Positions 25,107 to 33,930 are shown, counted from the stretch's first letter. The stretch is 64,000 nt of DNA from JASHPR01 sp963844655 (GCA_963844655.1 CAWJPA010000004.1:1426001-1490000), one strand, 5' to 3'. Program-made: numbers and translations. The notes: a model not told the origin generated them from the letters alone.

Positions 25107-26473
25107 TGGCCGGCGGCGTCCTGGGGCGGGCAGCCGCCCGGGGACCGCCACGCGCGCACGGCCTCCGAGATCGCGCGGCCCGGGTCGCCGACGTAGTCCT
25201 CCGGGCGAAGCTCGGAGACCAGTACGGCACGTGCGCTCGCCGGGGCCTCCCGGCGCAGCACCGCGATCAGCGGCTCGCCCTGGCGTCGCGCGGCCATGAC
25301 CGCGTCATAGACGAGCTCGTGCGCCTCGCCCCGGCCGAGCACAGGGGCCAGCTTCATCATGTAGGCCTCGGCCATCAGCAGATCGCCGTCGGCGGTGAGG
25401 TTCGTCCGCATCCGCTCGGGGAAGACCTGCAGGCCGGCGGCCACCTGCGACGCCGTGAGCAGCGCCGAGTTCGTCAGGCATACCACCTGCGGCAGGGCCT
25501 GCCACTCGGCCTGCCATTCGCCCGCCGAGCGCTCATGACCGGCCTCCATGGCGCGCAGCATAGTCCCGCTGAGCGCCTGCGCTGAGACCGCCAGACCGAT
25601 GACGGCCTCGGAGCCGATGGGGTTGCGCTTCTGGGGCATGGTCGACGATGCCCCGCGCAGGTAGCCGTCGGCTTCGCTCACCTCACCGATCTCCGTGCGG
25701 GCCAGATCGATGACCTCCCGGGCGAACCGGGCGCAGGTGGCCGCGGCGCCCGCGCAGGCCGCGGCGAAGGCGGCGAGGCTGTCCCGCGCGACGTGCCAGG
25801 GCACCTCGGACGACCGCAGTCCCAGGCGCCCGGCCACGCCGGCCCGCAGGGCCGGGGCCTGCTCGCCGTAACCCGCGGACGTGCCGCCCGCCCCGAAGAG
25901 CGACACCACGCAGACGTCGCCGGCCGCGGCGGCGAGCCGTGCCCGCTGCCGGGCCAGTTCGGCCACGTACACGGCGAACTTCGCGCCGAGCACGGTGGGC
26001 ACGGCCTGCTGAGCGTGGGTCCGGGCGGCGATCAGGGTGGCCGCGTGGCCCTCGGCCAGCTCAGCCAGGCGGTCCCCAAGCGACTGGATGAGCGCGGCCT
26101 GCCGCGCGGCGGCCGCCTTGAGCTGGAGGGACAGGCCGGTGTCCATGATGTCCTGGGTGGTCGCGCCCAGGTGGACGTGGCCGCGGTGCCCGGCCGGCAG
26201 CGCGGCCTCGAGCTGGTTGACCAGGGGCAGGATCGGATAGCCGACGTTGCGGGCCTGTTTCCACAGGAGCGGCAGGTCGATCGCCTCGACGGTCGCCGCC
26301 GTGGCGATGGCCTGGGCGATGGCCGGCCCGATCAGCCCGAGGTCGGCCTGGGCCGCGGCCAGGGCCGCCTCGACGTCCAGCCAGGCCTGGACCGTGCTGC
26401 GCTCGGAGAACGCCGACGCGGTGTCCTCGTCTCCGAACAGGCAGCTCAGCAGCTCGAATCTGGTCGCGGTCAC
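25103..26473 (-). CDS. Adenylosuccinate lyase/3-carboxymuconate cycloisomerase family protein
   Basis: This 456-residue member of the fumarase II/aspartase superfamily carries the signature SSTMPQKRNP (catalytic Ser loop), HLGATTQDIMDT and AARTHAQQAVPTVLG, which together resemble 3-carboxy-cis,cis-muconate cycloisomerases and related lyases. Members eliminate fumarate from N-substituted aspartates or catalyse cycloisomerisation. No purine or protocatechuate genes are nearby, so the substrate is not the standard one. With an APC amino-acid permease in the operon, an imported N-succinyl or aspartyl compound is a possibility (inference). The GTG start at 26473 overlaps the upstream E1 beta stop (GTGA). 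Confidence 0.88.
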   Translation of the reverse strand: MTATRFELLSCLFGDEDTASAFSERSTVQAWLDVEAALAAAQADLGLIGPAIAQAIATAATVEAIDLPLLWKQARNVGYPILPLVNQLEAALPAGHRGHVHLGATTQDIMDTGLSLQLKAAAARQAALIQSLGDRLAELAEGHAATLIAARTHAQQAVPTVLGAKFAVYVAELARQRARLAAAAGDVCVVSLFGAGGTSAGYGEQAPALRAGVAGRLGLRSSEVPWHVARDSLAAFAAACAGAAATCARFAREVIDLARTEIGEVSEADGYLRGASSTMPQKRNPIGSEAVIGLAVSAQALSGTMLRAMEAGHERSAGEWQAEWQALPQVVCLTNSALLTASQVAAGLQVFPERMRTNLTADGDLLMAEAYMMKLAPVLGRGEAHELVYDAVMAARRQGEPLIAVLRREAPASARAVLVSELRPEDYVGDPGRAISEAVRAWRSPGGCPPQDAAGQ

Positions 26474-27462
26474 GCTGCCTCGTTCCTGGTCATCCGCAGG
26501 ATCCTGGCCGCGATCGAGTCCGCGTCGGGCATGACCGCCGCCAGCAGGGCGGGCGCGGCCGGTATCCGCACGTCCGGGGCACCGATGCGCACCGGCGGGC
26601 AGAGCAGGCGCTCACCCGCCTCGGCCACGCTGGTGACGACCTGGGCCGAGAAGGCACCGGTGAGGTTCGCCTCGTGGGCGATGGCCAGGCGGCGGGTCTT
26701 CCGCACAGACTGCAGCACGGTTGCGAGGTCAAAGGGGTTCAGCCACCGGGCGTCGATGACCTCAGCCTGCACGTGGTCCGCGGCGAGCCGGTCCGCCGCG
26801 GCCAGCGCCTGGCCGACCATGGCACCCCAGCTGAGCAAGGTCACGTCGGTGCCGGCCCGGCGCACCGCGGCTCCGCCCACGGAGGGCACCCGGCCGCCGG
26901 TGGCGACCTCGTGCCGGCCCGCGAAATACAGGTTCCTGTTCTCGATGACCACGACCGGGTCGTCACACCAGATCGCGGCCAGCAGCAGGTCGTAGGCGTC
27001 CTGCGCCGTGGCAGGCAGGCAGACCCGGATGCCGGGGACATGAGTCAGCAGCGCCTCCAGGCTCTGCGAGTGCTGGGCGCACGCCCCCGGCTGCGAACCC
27101 TGCTGGGTCCTGATGGTCAGCGGCGCCGACAGACCGCCGCGCGACACGTACCGCGCGTTGGCCGCCTGGTTCACGATCTGGTCCAGGGCGACCAGTGCGA
27201 AGTCCATCCACATGATCTCTACGACCGGGCGCATGCCCATGAGCGCGGCACCCACGGCGGCTCCGAGCATGGCGGTCTCGGAGATCGGTGTGTCGAGGAC
27301 GCGGTCGCCGTAGGCGCGGTGCAGTCCCTTGGTCACGCCGAAGACGCCACCGGGCAGCGCGACATCCTCACCGAACACGATGCATTCCTGGCGCTCGGCC
27401 AGAGCGCGCCGCAAGGCGGCGTTCGCGGCCTCGGCGTAGGTCAGGCGTCCGTCAGCCGGCAT
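26470..27462 (-). CDS. Thiamine-diphosphate dehydrogenase E1 component, beta subunit
   Basis: This 330-residue beta subunit is of the pyruvate/acetoin/2-oxoacid dehydrogenase E1 type. It opens LTYAEAANAALRRALAE and has FGEDVALPGGVFGVTKGL and a TPISE motif typical of the beta chain. The C-terminal transketolase domain follows (TLLSWGAMVGQALAA, VIDARWLNPFDLATV). With the alpha chain it would decarboxylate a 2-oxo acid or cleave an acetoin-like substrate using thiamine diphosphate. No E2 acyltransferase or E3 gene is nearby, so it must use those made elsewhere or act differently. The ATG at 27462 overlaps the alpha gene by 11 bases. Confidence 0.9.
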   Translation of the reverse strand: MPADGRLTYAEAANAALRRALAERQECIVFGEDVALPGGVFGVTKGLHRAYGDRVLDTPISETAMLGAAVGAALMGMRPVVEIMWMDFALVALDQIVNQAANARYVSRGGLSAPLTIRTQQGSQPGACAQHSQSLEALLTHVPGIRVCLPATAQDAYDLLLAAIWCDDPVVVIENRNLYFAGRHEVATGGRVPSVGGAAVRRAGTDVTLLSWGAMVGQALAAADRLAADHVQAEVIDARWLNPFDLATVLQSVRKTRRLAIAHEANLTGAFSAQVVTSVAEAGERLLCPPVRIGAPDVRIPAAPALLAAVMPDADSIAARILRMTRNEAA

Positions 27463-28453
27463 AGATCCACTCCAGCACCGTGGCCGGATCGGCATACGGC
27501 GCGCCGAGCGCCTCCCCGGCGCAATGTTCCGTCAGCTCGCGCTCGGACGCGCTGACCTCGTCCAGCACGGCCGCGGCGATGCCCGCCTCGGCCAGCCTGC
27601 ACCGGGTGACCACCAGCGGCTCGCGGGTGGCTGCGTCGGCGACTTCGCCCGGCGGGCGGTAGTGTTCCGCGTCGCCGATGTAGTGGCCGACGAGCCGCTC
27701 GGTCATCGCCTCGATCAGGGTGGGACCCAGCCCGTCCCTGGCGCGCTCACGGGACCAGCGGACCGCATCGGTGACGGCGGCCGGGTCGTTCCCGTCAATG
27801 CGCAGCCCGGGGAACCCGTACGCGGCCGCGCGCTCGAACAGATTCGGGTTACCCACCATCGAGACGGTCGGGGTCAGCTCGGAGTACCTGTTGCTCTCGA
27901 CCAGGAACACGACGGGCAGGGTCATGGCCGCGGCCAGGTTCATGGCCTCGTGCACGGCTCCCTGGTTCAGGGCGCCGTCGCCGCAGACGGCCAGGGCCGT
28001 CCGGCCTGACCCGTCGTACCGGCTGGCCAGGGCGGCTCCCACCGCATGCGGGACGCCGGCCCCCACGATCGAGTTCTCCCCGTAGAAGCCGTGCCCGGGA
28101 TCGGAGAGGTAGGCCGAGCCGCCGCGGCCGCCGTTCACCCCGGACGCGCGGCCGAGCAGCTCGGCGAACAGGCTGGTCAGGTCCGAGCCGCAGGCGATGG
28201 CCCAGCCATGCCCCCGGTAGGTGGCGAAGACGACGTCCCGGCGCAGATCCAGGCCCTCCACCGCCCCGGCCGGGATGGCCTCCTGCCCGATGCACAGGTG
28301 CACCGAGCCGGCCACCTGGCCGGCCAGCTTGAGCTCGAGGACCTTCTCCTCGAACAGGCGGATCCGCCACATGGTCCGGTACCGCGCGAGCAGCGCGGCG
28401 CCCGGCTGACCGCCGCTGGCCTGAGCCGGGGCCGGGCGCTCCTGTGTCTTCAT
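27452..28453 (-). CDS. Thiamine-diphosphate dehydrogenase E1 component, alpha subunit
   Basis: This 333-residue alpha subunit partners the beta chain downstream. Motifs include MWRIRLFEEKVLEL, YRGHGWAIACGSDL, NGGRGGSAYL, NSIVGAGVPHAVGAAL and the thiamine diphosphate motif GDGALNQGAVHEAMNLAAAM ending VVFLVESNRYSE. The final N of the motif is followed by R where acetoin and pyruvate enzymes usually have NQYA or NNQ. The ATG 28453 is the first position after a 101-base gap from the permease gene that holds a 12-bp hairpin. E2 and E3 genes are absent, as noted for the beta chain. Confidence 0.9.
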   Translation of the reverse strand: MKTQERPAPAQASGGQPGAALLARYRTMWRIRLFEEKVLELKLAGQVAGSVHLCIGQEAIPAGAVEGLDLRRDVVFATYRGHGWAIACGSDLTSLFAELLGRASGVNGGRGGSAYLSDPGHGFYGENSIVGAGVPHAVGAALASRYDGSGRTALAVCGDGALNQGAVHEAMNLAAAMTLPVVFLVESNRYSELTPTVSMVGNPNLFERAAAYGFPGLRIDGNDPAAVTDAVRWSRERARDGLGPTLIEAMTERLVGHYIGDAEHYRPPGEVADAATREPLVVTRCRLAEAGIAAAVLDEVSASERELTEHCAGEALGAPYADPATVLEWIYAG

Positions 28454-28498
28454 CGGTGCTGACCACCTCCAGGATCGGTATCGGCGCAGGCCGGACCG

Positions 28499-28526
28499 TT
28501 CCGGGAGGCGATCCCGCCTCCCGGAA
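28499..28526 (-). terminator. Perfect 12-bp hairpin between permease and E1 alpha genes
   Basis: TTCCGGGAGGCG (28499-28510) and CGCCTCCCGGAA (28515-28526) form a 12-bp perfect stem with a four-base loop (ATCC). It lies 29 bases past the permease stop and 45 bases before the E1 alpha start on the minus strand. No U-tract follows. It could be an attenuating terminator or RNA-stability element that sets permease mRNA apart from the downstream enzyme genes. Confidence 0.6.
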
Positions 28527-28554
28527 GCGGTGCCAGCCCGCTCGGGCGGGCCCG

Positions 28555-30015
28555 TCAGGCGTCGTCGAACGCGGAGACCGGTTCGGCCAGCCGCTGCGCG
28601 GCGGACACCTTCAGGTAGATCACGTAGGCGGCACCGAGCACGACCAGGATCATGCTCACCAGGATGATGCTCTGGCCGGAGCGGAAGCCGGCCGACCAGA
28701 GGGCCTGGAAGAAGCTCTTGTAGATCAGGTAGGCGTCCAGCCCGATGCCGACCACCGGCACCAGGCCGTTCAGGAACCAGTTGAACTTCTCGCGGGCGAA
28801 CCTGGTGAAGTAGACGATGTTCGCCAGGTTCACGAATATGTAGGTGATCAGGGCGAAGAACACGATCGGGCCCGCCCACCACACGAACGCATCCAGGGCG
28901 TTCTTCAGCGCGGCGACCACCACGATGATCCCGATGAGGCTGGTCGCGTACACGACGTGCATGGCGTTCCAGGGCACACGGGACTTCTCGTGCAGCTTGG
29001 CCAGCGGCGCCGGCAGGGCACCCTGCCGCGCCATCGCGAACAGCGCCCGGGATGCTCCCACCACCGTGGCCACGTAGACCGCGGTCGCCGCTGTCATCGC
29101 GGTGAGAATGACGAAGATCTGGCCCCAGCCCCAGTACTCCTTGGCGATCGGCACGGCCGGGGTCAGGCCGGAGGCCGTGAGCCTCTGCACCTCGCTGACG
29201 GGGACGCCGATGGAGAACATCCAGGAGTTCAGCGCCCAGAACAGGCCGACGCCGAGCGTGGCGATCAGCGTGGCCCTGGGCAGCAGCCGGCGGGGCGCAT
29301 GCGCCTCCTCGGCCACCGTGGAGATCACGTCGTACCCGGTGAACGACAGGATGCCGAGGATCATCGCGGCCCAGAAGGCCGACCCGCCGCCGGTGATCGC
29401 GGACGGGTTGAACGGCTGGAAGGAGAAGTGGCCATTGGAGATCGTTTTGCCCGCGATGGTCAGCGACAGCGCCACCACGACCAGCATCTCGGCCACGATG
29501 AACATGACCGCCGACCTGGTCGACAGCTCGATGCCCCGGTACGTCAGGAAGAACACGAACACGGTGACGATGGCCACGCCCAGGGCCCAGGTCCACAGGT
29601 TGGGGTTCGACATGCCGAAGAACTGGAGCAGGCTGTTGAAGAACAGGCCGAACAGGATCGGCTGCAGGATGACCGCCACCGTGTAGTACATGGCCATCAT
29701 CAGCCCCACCCAGGTCCCCACGGTGGGCGTCGTGGTCTTCCAGGCCCACGTGAAGGCCGAGCCGGCCGACGGGTACTCGCGGTTCACCAGCGCATAGCTC
29801 ACCGCGGTGGGCAGCGAGACGAGCAGCGCCCCCAGGAAGACCAGCGGCGTGGGCAGGCCAACGATCGAGGCCATCGGCCCCCAGTTGCCGTAGATGCCCA
29901 GGGCCGGTGACATCATCACGGCGCCGAGCGTCGCCAGCCCGATGAGCCCCAGCGCGTTGGCGCGAAGGCCGGTGGAGGATTCCTGCTTGACCTTCGATAC
30001 ATCCATCGCGTTCAT
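28555..30015 (-). CDS. APC superfamily amino acid/polyamine permease
   Basis: This 486-residue membrane transporter of the amino acid-polyamine-organocation superfamily has about twelve hydrophobic segments. It opens with a Ser/Lys-rich tail and NALGLIGLATLGAVMMSPAL, and has the family consensus GPMASIVGLPTPLVFLGAL, REYPSAGSAFTWAWK, SFTGYDVISTVAEEAHAP and SRALFAMARQGALP. It imports or exchanges a cationic or neutral amino acid-like compound. It is the first gene of the leftward operon that continues through the hairpin to E1 alpha, E1 beta, the lyase, LacI and the CxxC protein, so its substrate is probably the molecule they degrade. The ATG 30015 is divergent from the SDR at 30185. Confidence 0.9.
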   Translation of the reverse strand: MNAMDVSKVKQESSTGLRANALGLIGLATLGAVMMSPALGIYGNWGPMASIVGLPTPLVFLGALLVSLPTAVSYALVNREYPSAGSAFTWAWKTTTPTVGTWVGLMMAMYYTVAVILQPILFGLFFNSLLQFFGMSNPNLWTWALGVAIVTVFVFFLTYRGIELSTRSAVMFIVAEMLVVVALSLTIAGKTISNGHFSFQPFNPSAITGGGSAFWAAMILGILSFTGYDVISTVAEEAHAPRRLLPRATLIATLGVGLFWALNSWMFSIGVPVSEVQRLTASGLTPAVPIAKEYWGWGQIFVILTAMTAATAVYVATVVGASRALFAMARQGALPAPLAKLHEKSRVPWNAMHVVYATSLIGIIVVVAALKNALDAFVWWAGPIVFFALITYIFVNLANIVYFTRFAREKFNWFLNGLVPVVGIGLDAYLIYKSFFQALWSAGFRSGQSIILVSMILVVLGAAYVIYLKVSAAQRLAEPVSAFDDA

Positions 30016-30049
30016 CCCTTGCCGAAGTCAGCCGTTAGCGCCGCATGTG

Positions 30050-30083
30050 TTGACAAGCTGTGGTAAAGCGATTTAGTAAATCG
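30050..30083 (+). promoter_or_regulatory. Promoter with overlapping operator-like palindrome
   Basis: In the divergent region between the permease and the SDR, TTGACA (30050-30055) is followed by a 17-18-base spacer and TTAGTA/TAGTAA (30073-30079). CGATTTAGTAAATCG (30069-30083) is a perfect palindrome with 7-bp arms covering the -10. An overlapping CG-centred element TAAAGCGATTTA (30064-30075) resembles LacI-type sites. The LacI gene in the permease operon is the natural candidate (inference). Confidence 0.6.
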
Positions 30084-30184
30084 TATTAGTGAGGCTTCGG
30101 CAGGTCAATGCCTTCCGGGCCGAAGACATGAAGGCCGGGCCCGGCCCGCCGCCAGGAGCCGGCTACGAACCGCGCGGAGGCCTG

Positions 30185-30928
30185 ATGCCAGCCAGGGTTG
30201 CTCTCATCACCGGCGGATCCCAGGGCATCGGCCGGGCCGCTGCCGCAGCACTGGCCGCCCGGGACTATCACGTCATCGTGGCCGATATCAGCGTCGGCGG
30301 CGACCCGGCTCCGCTGCCGGGGGAGCCCGGCCTGACCGCCGCGCACGTCGACGTGACCAGCAGGCCCAGCGTGGACGGGCTGGCGCACTGGGTCGCGTCG
30401 GCCTTCGGCCGGCTCGACTGCCTGGTCACCTGCGCCGGCGTGACCGGGCAGCACCCGTCGGCCTCGCTGGCTGAGGAGTCCTGGTCGCGGGTGCTGGCCA
30501 CCCACGTGGACGGGACATTCCGGTGCTGCCAGGCGTTCTATCCCCTGCTGGCGGCGGCCGACGACGCAGCGATCGTGACGGTCTCCTCGGTCGTGGCCGG
30601 GCTGGGCCTGCCCGGGCGGCTGTCCTATGCGACCGCCAAGAGCGGCATCGAGGGGCTGACCCGGACCCTGGCCGTGGAGTGGGCCCCGGACGGCATCCGG
30701 GTGAACGCGATCGCCCCGGGGTGGACCCGGACCCGGCCCGTCGCGGAGGCGATCAGCTCCGGGCTGGTCGACGAGGCCCATCTGGTGGCCAGGATCCCGA
30801 TGGGGCGCCTGGCGCTGCCCGAGGAGATCGCGCGGGCGATCGTGTTCCTGGCCACCGGCGACTCCTCCTACATCAGCGGCCAGGTCCTCGTGGCCGACGG
30901 CTGCACGTCCATCGCCATCAGCACGTAG
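30185..30928 (+). CDS. Short-chain dehydrogenase/reductase (SDR)
   Basis: This 247-residue classical SDR has TGGSQGIGRA at residues 9-18, VADISVG with an acidic NAD-type residue, VTCAGVTG (in place of NNAG), Ser in VTVSSVVAG, YATAKSG and SGQVLVADG. The ATG at 30185 has GGAGG four bases upstream; a longer in-frame reading to 30089 passes through unlikely sequence. It is transcribed away from the APC permease and is followed 50 bases later by the acetoacetate decarboxylase-like gene, with which it probably forms an operon. The substrate is unknown, but context favours a small hydroxy or oxo acid. Confidence 0.9.
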   Translation: MPARVALITGGSQGIGRAAAAALAARDYHVIVADISVGGDPAPLPGEPGLTAAHVDVTSRPSVDGLAHWVASAFGRLDCLVTCAGVTGQHPSASLAEESWSRVLATHVDGTFRCCQAFYPLLAAADDAAIVTVSSVVAGLGLPGRLSYATAKSGIEGLTRTLAVEWAPDGIRVNAIAPGWTRTRPVAEAISSGLVDEAHLVARIPMGRLALPEEIARAIVFLATGDSSYISGQVLVADGCTSIAIST

Positions 30929-30978
30929 GGCTCGATGGCGACCCAGTTCGATGTCCTGCTGCCCACGGAAGGAACACC

Positions 30979-31779
30979 ATGCTGAACTGGCCGACAGATC
31001 TGCACGCCCTGGCCGCCTGGCTGCCCGGCTGGCCCGATCCGCCCTGGCAGATGCGCGGCACCACGGTCACGGCCTGGTTCGTCCCGCCCCGGCCGCTGCT
31101 GGAAAGCGTTCTGGGCCTGTTGCGCGACGACCACGACCAGGACCGGCTGGCCCGGGTGCGTTTCTATGACGTCGAGTTCGCCGGGCAGAGCCGGAACCCG
31201 AGCGTGGCCGCGCAGGGCCGGTTCCGGGAAGCGGTGGTCGCGTTCCCGGCCCGCGTGGACGATCTCATCGGCGAGGTCTCGGTCTTCATGTGGACGGACT
31301 CGGACGCGTACCTGACCTGGAGCCGGGAGGCCTTCGGCTGGCCGCTGCACCGGGCCGGGTTCGACCTGGCCGGCGGGGTGTGGGGCGGCAGCACCGACGA
31401 GGGCACAGGAAGCGCTGCCTTTGACCACGGGGCCATCACGATCGAGGTCACAGGACCAGATCCCGGGGGCTCCGTGGAGCCGGTCCCCGGCTCGGGCACC
31501 TGGATCACCCCGCGGATGATCATCCCGTCCGATCCGGCGGCGGCCGGGCAGATCGAGATCAACGCCGTGACGCCCCGCGTCGTCACGGCCGGCGTCGAGC
31601 GCCCGGTCCGGGTGCACGCCCGGCTGTCGCTTCCTGCCGGGCATCCGCTGCATGGCCTGGACCCGGTGGTAACCCGCGCCGAGGTGCGCACGGGCTGCGA
31701 GCTTGTCGTCGGGGAGACCGTCAGGACCCTGCGCGCCTACGAGGCGTCCAGGCTCACCGGTCGGCCCGGTACCGGCTGA
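30979..31779 (+). CDS. Acetoacetate decarboxylase-like protein
   Basis: This 266-residue protein is related to the acetoacetate decarboxylase superfamily: WQMRGTTVTAWFVPPRPLLE near the N-terminus, ARVRFYDVEFAGQSRNP, GEVSVFMWTDSDAYLTWSRE, AFGWPLHRAGF and a beta-rich remainder. The canonical Schiff-base Lys of acetoacetate decarboxylase is not evident at the expected position, so decarboxylation by that mechanism is doubtful; hydratase or aldolase-dehydratase activities occur in this superfamily. The ATG at 30979 follows GGAAGGA. The 3' end overlaps the convergent enolase-superfamily gene by 26 bases. Confidence 0.75.
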   Translation: MLNWPTDLHALAAWLPGWPDPPWQMRGTTVTAWFVPPRPLLESVLGLLRDDHDQDRLARVRFYDVEFAGQSRNPSVAAQGRFREAVVAFPARVDDLIGEVSVFMWTDSDAYLTWSREAFGWPLHRAGFDLAGGVWGGSTDEGTGSAAFDHGAITIEVTGPDPGGSVEPVPGSGTWITPRMIIPSDPAAAGQIEINAVTPRVVTAGVERPVRVHARLSLPAGHPLHGLDPVVTRAEVRTGCELVVGETVRTLRAYEASRLTGRPGTG

Positions 31780-32890
31780 TGTAGCCCTGGTCGAGCTGCC
31801 AGCCCAGCCCGGGCCCGGTGGGCAGCGGCAGGCAGCCGCCGGCCAGCGGCGGCCGGTTCTGCACGAGGTTCCACCAGAACGGGTCGCGGTCCGGGTGGAA
31901 GCACTCGGCGAACGTGCCGTGCGGCTGGCTGCCGATCAGGTGCGTCGCGACCTGAGGCTCCTCGTGGTGCGCCATCTCCACGCTGAAGGTGTGGGCCAGG
32001 GCGGCGGTCCGCAGCCACGCGGTCGGGCCGCCCGACCAGGAGGCGTCGAAGTTGCAGACGTCGATGGCACCGGCCTCCATCAGCTGCCGGCATCCGGCCG
32101 GCGACAGCTCGCTCTGCCCGGCCGCGACCGGCAGGCCCCCGACCTGCCGGACCGTGGCCAGGTCACGCCGGTCGTTGGCCCAGCCGACGGGTTCCTCGAA
32201 CCAGCGGATGTTCAGGTCGGCGACCGCCCGGCAGAACGCTATGGCCTGGCTCACGGTGTACCCCTGGTTGGCGTCCACGGCGATCACGAAGTCCGTGTCC
32301 GCGGCGCGCCTGGCCCGCGCCACCCGGGCGGCGTCCTGGTCCGGGGGCAAGCCGCCGACCTTGAACTTCACCCCGGCCAGCCCGATCGACCTGTAGTACT
32401 CCATCTCGGCCTCGATCGGCCCGCTCGGCTCACCGTAGTAACCGCCGATGGCGATCATCGGCACGCGGTCGCGGAACCCGCCCCACAGCCGGTGCAGGGG
32501 CACGCCCAGCGCCTTGCCGACCGCGTCCCACATCGCCGCGTCCACACAGGCCTGGGCGACGAGGCCGATCCGCCGGTCGCGCAGGATGTCGAACGTGACC
32601 GGGTAGGCGGCGGCCCAGATGCGCTGGGTCGCGAGCAGATCCTGGCCGAGGATCCGCGGGGCGATCTCGCTGGTGATCGCCGCGCCGATCCGGTCCAGGG
32701 TGTCGACCTCGTCGCCCGCGTACGCCTCCCCGACGATGCCCTCGCGGGTGTACAGCCGGGTCACCACGGTGGCCCGGTGGGTCATGCGGTAGTAGCTGCC
32801 CTGGAAGACCCGCGGAAGCGGCGCCACCACGGGAATGGTCTCGATCCGCTCCAGCGTCAGCCGCACGCCGCCGGCGCCTTGAGTGGTCAT
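31754..32890 (-). CDS. Enolase-superfamily enzyme (muconate cycloisomerase/mandelate racemase type)
   Basis: This 378-residue enolase-superfamily member has K175-F-K177 (VKFKVGGLP), D206 in VDANQGY, E232 in FEEPVGW, E261 in AGQSELSP, and H308/H309 in MAHHEEPQ. These are the positions of a general-base pair and metal ligands, so this is the most mandelate racemase-like of the four paralogues here. The substrate is probably a sugar acid or cyclic acid, but not predictable. The ATG 32890 overlaps the LacI stop (ATGA), so regulator and enzyme are coupled. It is convergent with the acetoacetate decarboxylase-like gene, with a 26-base overlap. Confidence 0.9.
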   Translation of the reverse strand: MTTQGAGGVRLTLERIETIPVVAPLPRVFQGSYYRMTHRATVVTRLYTREGIVGEAYAGDEVDTLDRIGAAITSEIAPRILGQDLLATQRIWAAAYPVTFDILRDRRIGLVAQACVDAAMWDAVGKALGVPLHRLWGGFRDRVPMIAIGGYYGEPSGPIEAEMEYYRSIGLAGVKFKVGGLPPDQDAARVARARRAADTDFVIAVDANQGYTVSQAIAFCRAVADLNIRWFEEPVGWANDRRDLATVRQVGGLPVAAGQSELSPAGCRQLMEAGAIDVCNFDASWSGGPTAWLRTAALAHTFSVEMAHHEEPQVATHLIGSQPHGTFAECFHPDRDPFWWNLVQNRPPLAGGCLPLPTGPGLGWQLDQGYISRYRADR

Positions 32891-33930
32891 GCCCGCTCCC
32901 GGGCGGGCGGGCCGCAGCTGGCGGCCGGCACGAAGTCCGTGGGCAGCAGCACGGTTTCGGGCGGGCCGCCGGCGAGCCTGCTGAGCAGGGCCTGCGCGGC
33001 CGCGGTGCCGAACGCCGCTGCGTCCCGGCTGACATGTGCCAGCGGCGGCCGGTAGAACTCGGCCAGCTCGGTGAGGTCCGTGGTGATCAGGCTCAGGTCC
33101 TGCGGGATGCGCAGCCCCAGCCCGCGGACGGCGGAGATCACGCCGGGCAGCAGCTGGTTGCCGCCGCAGATGACCGCGGTCGGCCGGGTCCGGCCCCGCA
33201 TGAGCTCCCTGGTCATCGCCTCACCCTGGGTGCGGCTCAGCGAGCCCGCCCTGACCTGCGGTCCCGGCAGCCCGGCCGCGGCCAGCTCGGCCGAGACAGC
33301 CGCGCTGCGCTCGCGGGCATGACGGACCCCCGGCGACCCGACGATCAGGCCGATGCGGCGGTGCCCAAGCCGGAGCAGGTGACGGGTCGCGGCCCGGAAG
33401 CCGCGGGCGTGGTCGAACAGGACCCTCGAGGCCCCGGGCGCTCCCGCGTCGCGGTCCAGCAGCACGGCCGGCCTGCCGAACCGGCGCACCTCATCGGCGG
33501 TCCGCTCATCCTCCTCGTCCGTGAGGCTGAGCAGCAGCCCGTCGACCTGGCGCTGGGCCAGCAGCGCGAGGTTGGACAGGTCCCGGTCCGGACGGCCCTC
33601 GCCGTTGGCCAGCAGCAGCGTGTAGCCGGACTCGGCCAGCCTGATGCCGGCCGCCAGGGCGATCGGCGCCATCAGCGGGTTGGTGATGTCCCCGGTGACG
33701 AACCCGGCCGACATCGACAGGCCGCGGCGAAGCCCCTGCGCCAGGCCGTTGGGGGTATAGCCGTACTCGCGGACGGCGGCCAGCACCCGGTCGCGCATCT
33801 GCGGGCTGACGTCGGGATGGCTGGACAGGACCCGGGAGACCGACGAGTTAGCCACGCCGGCCCGCTGCGCCACGTCGCGAATCCGGGCCGGCCCTGGCGG
33901 GCGTCCCTGCGGCCCGGCCGTGCGCGGCAC
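32887..33930 (-). CDS. LacI family transcriptional regulator
   Basis: This 347-residue LacI/GalR regulator has the helix-turn-helix RIRDVAQRAGVANSSVSRVL (about residues 16-35), a hinge YTPNGLAQGLRRGLS and a sugar-binding domain (GFVTGDITNPLMAPIALAAG; HLLRLGHRRIGLIVGSPG). It starts with GTG 33930 directly after the SDR stop, with no gap. The operon is leftward: cupin, SDR, LacI, enolase-superfamily enzyme. A textbook CG-centred LacI-type palindrome lies at 35101-35116 at the head of this operon. The promoter proximal to the cupin gene is therefore the probable target. Confidence 0.93.
   Translation of the reverse strand: MPRTAGPQGRPPGPARIRDVAQRAGVANSSVSRVLSSHPDVSPQMRDRVLAAVREYGYTPNGLAQGLRRGLSMSAGFVTGDITNPLMAPIALAAGIRLAESGYTLLLANGEGRPDRDLSNLALLAQRQVDGLLLSLTDEEDERTADEVRRFGRPAVLLDRDAGAPGASRVLFDHARGFRAATRHLLRLGHRRIGLIVGSPGVRHARERSAAVSAELAAAGLPGPQVRAGSLSRTQGEAMTRELMRGRTRPTAVICGGNQLLPGVISAVRGLGLRIPQDLSLITTDLTELAEFYRPPLAHVSRDAAAFGTAAAQALLSRLAGGPPETVLLPTDFVPAASCGPPARERA

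Noticed and set aside
28444..29910. 488-codon + strand frame opposite the APC permease
   Set aside because: Rich in His/Gln/Arg/Gly with no recognisable fold; the opposite strand encodes a clear permease.
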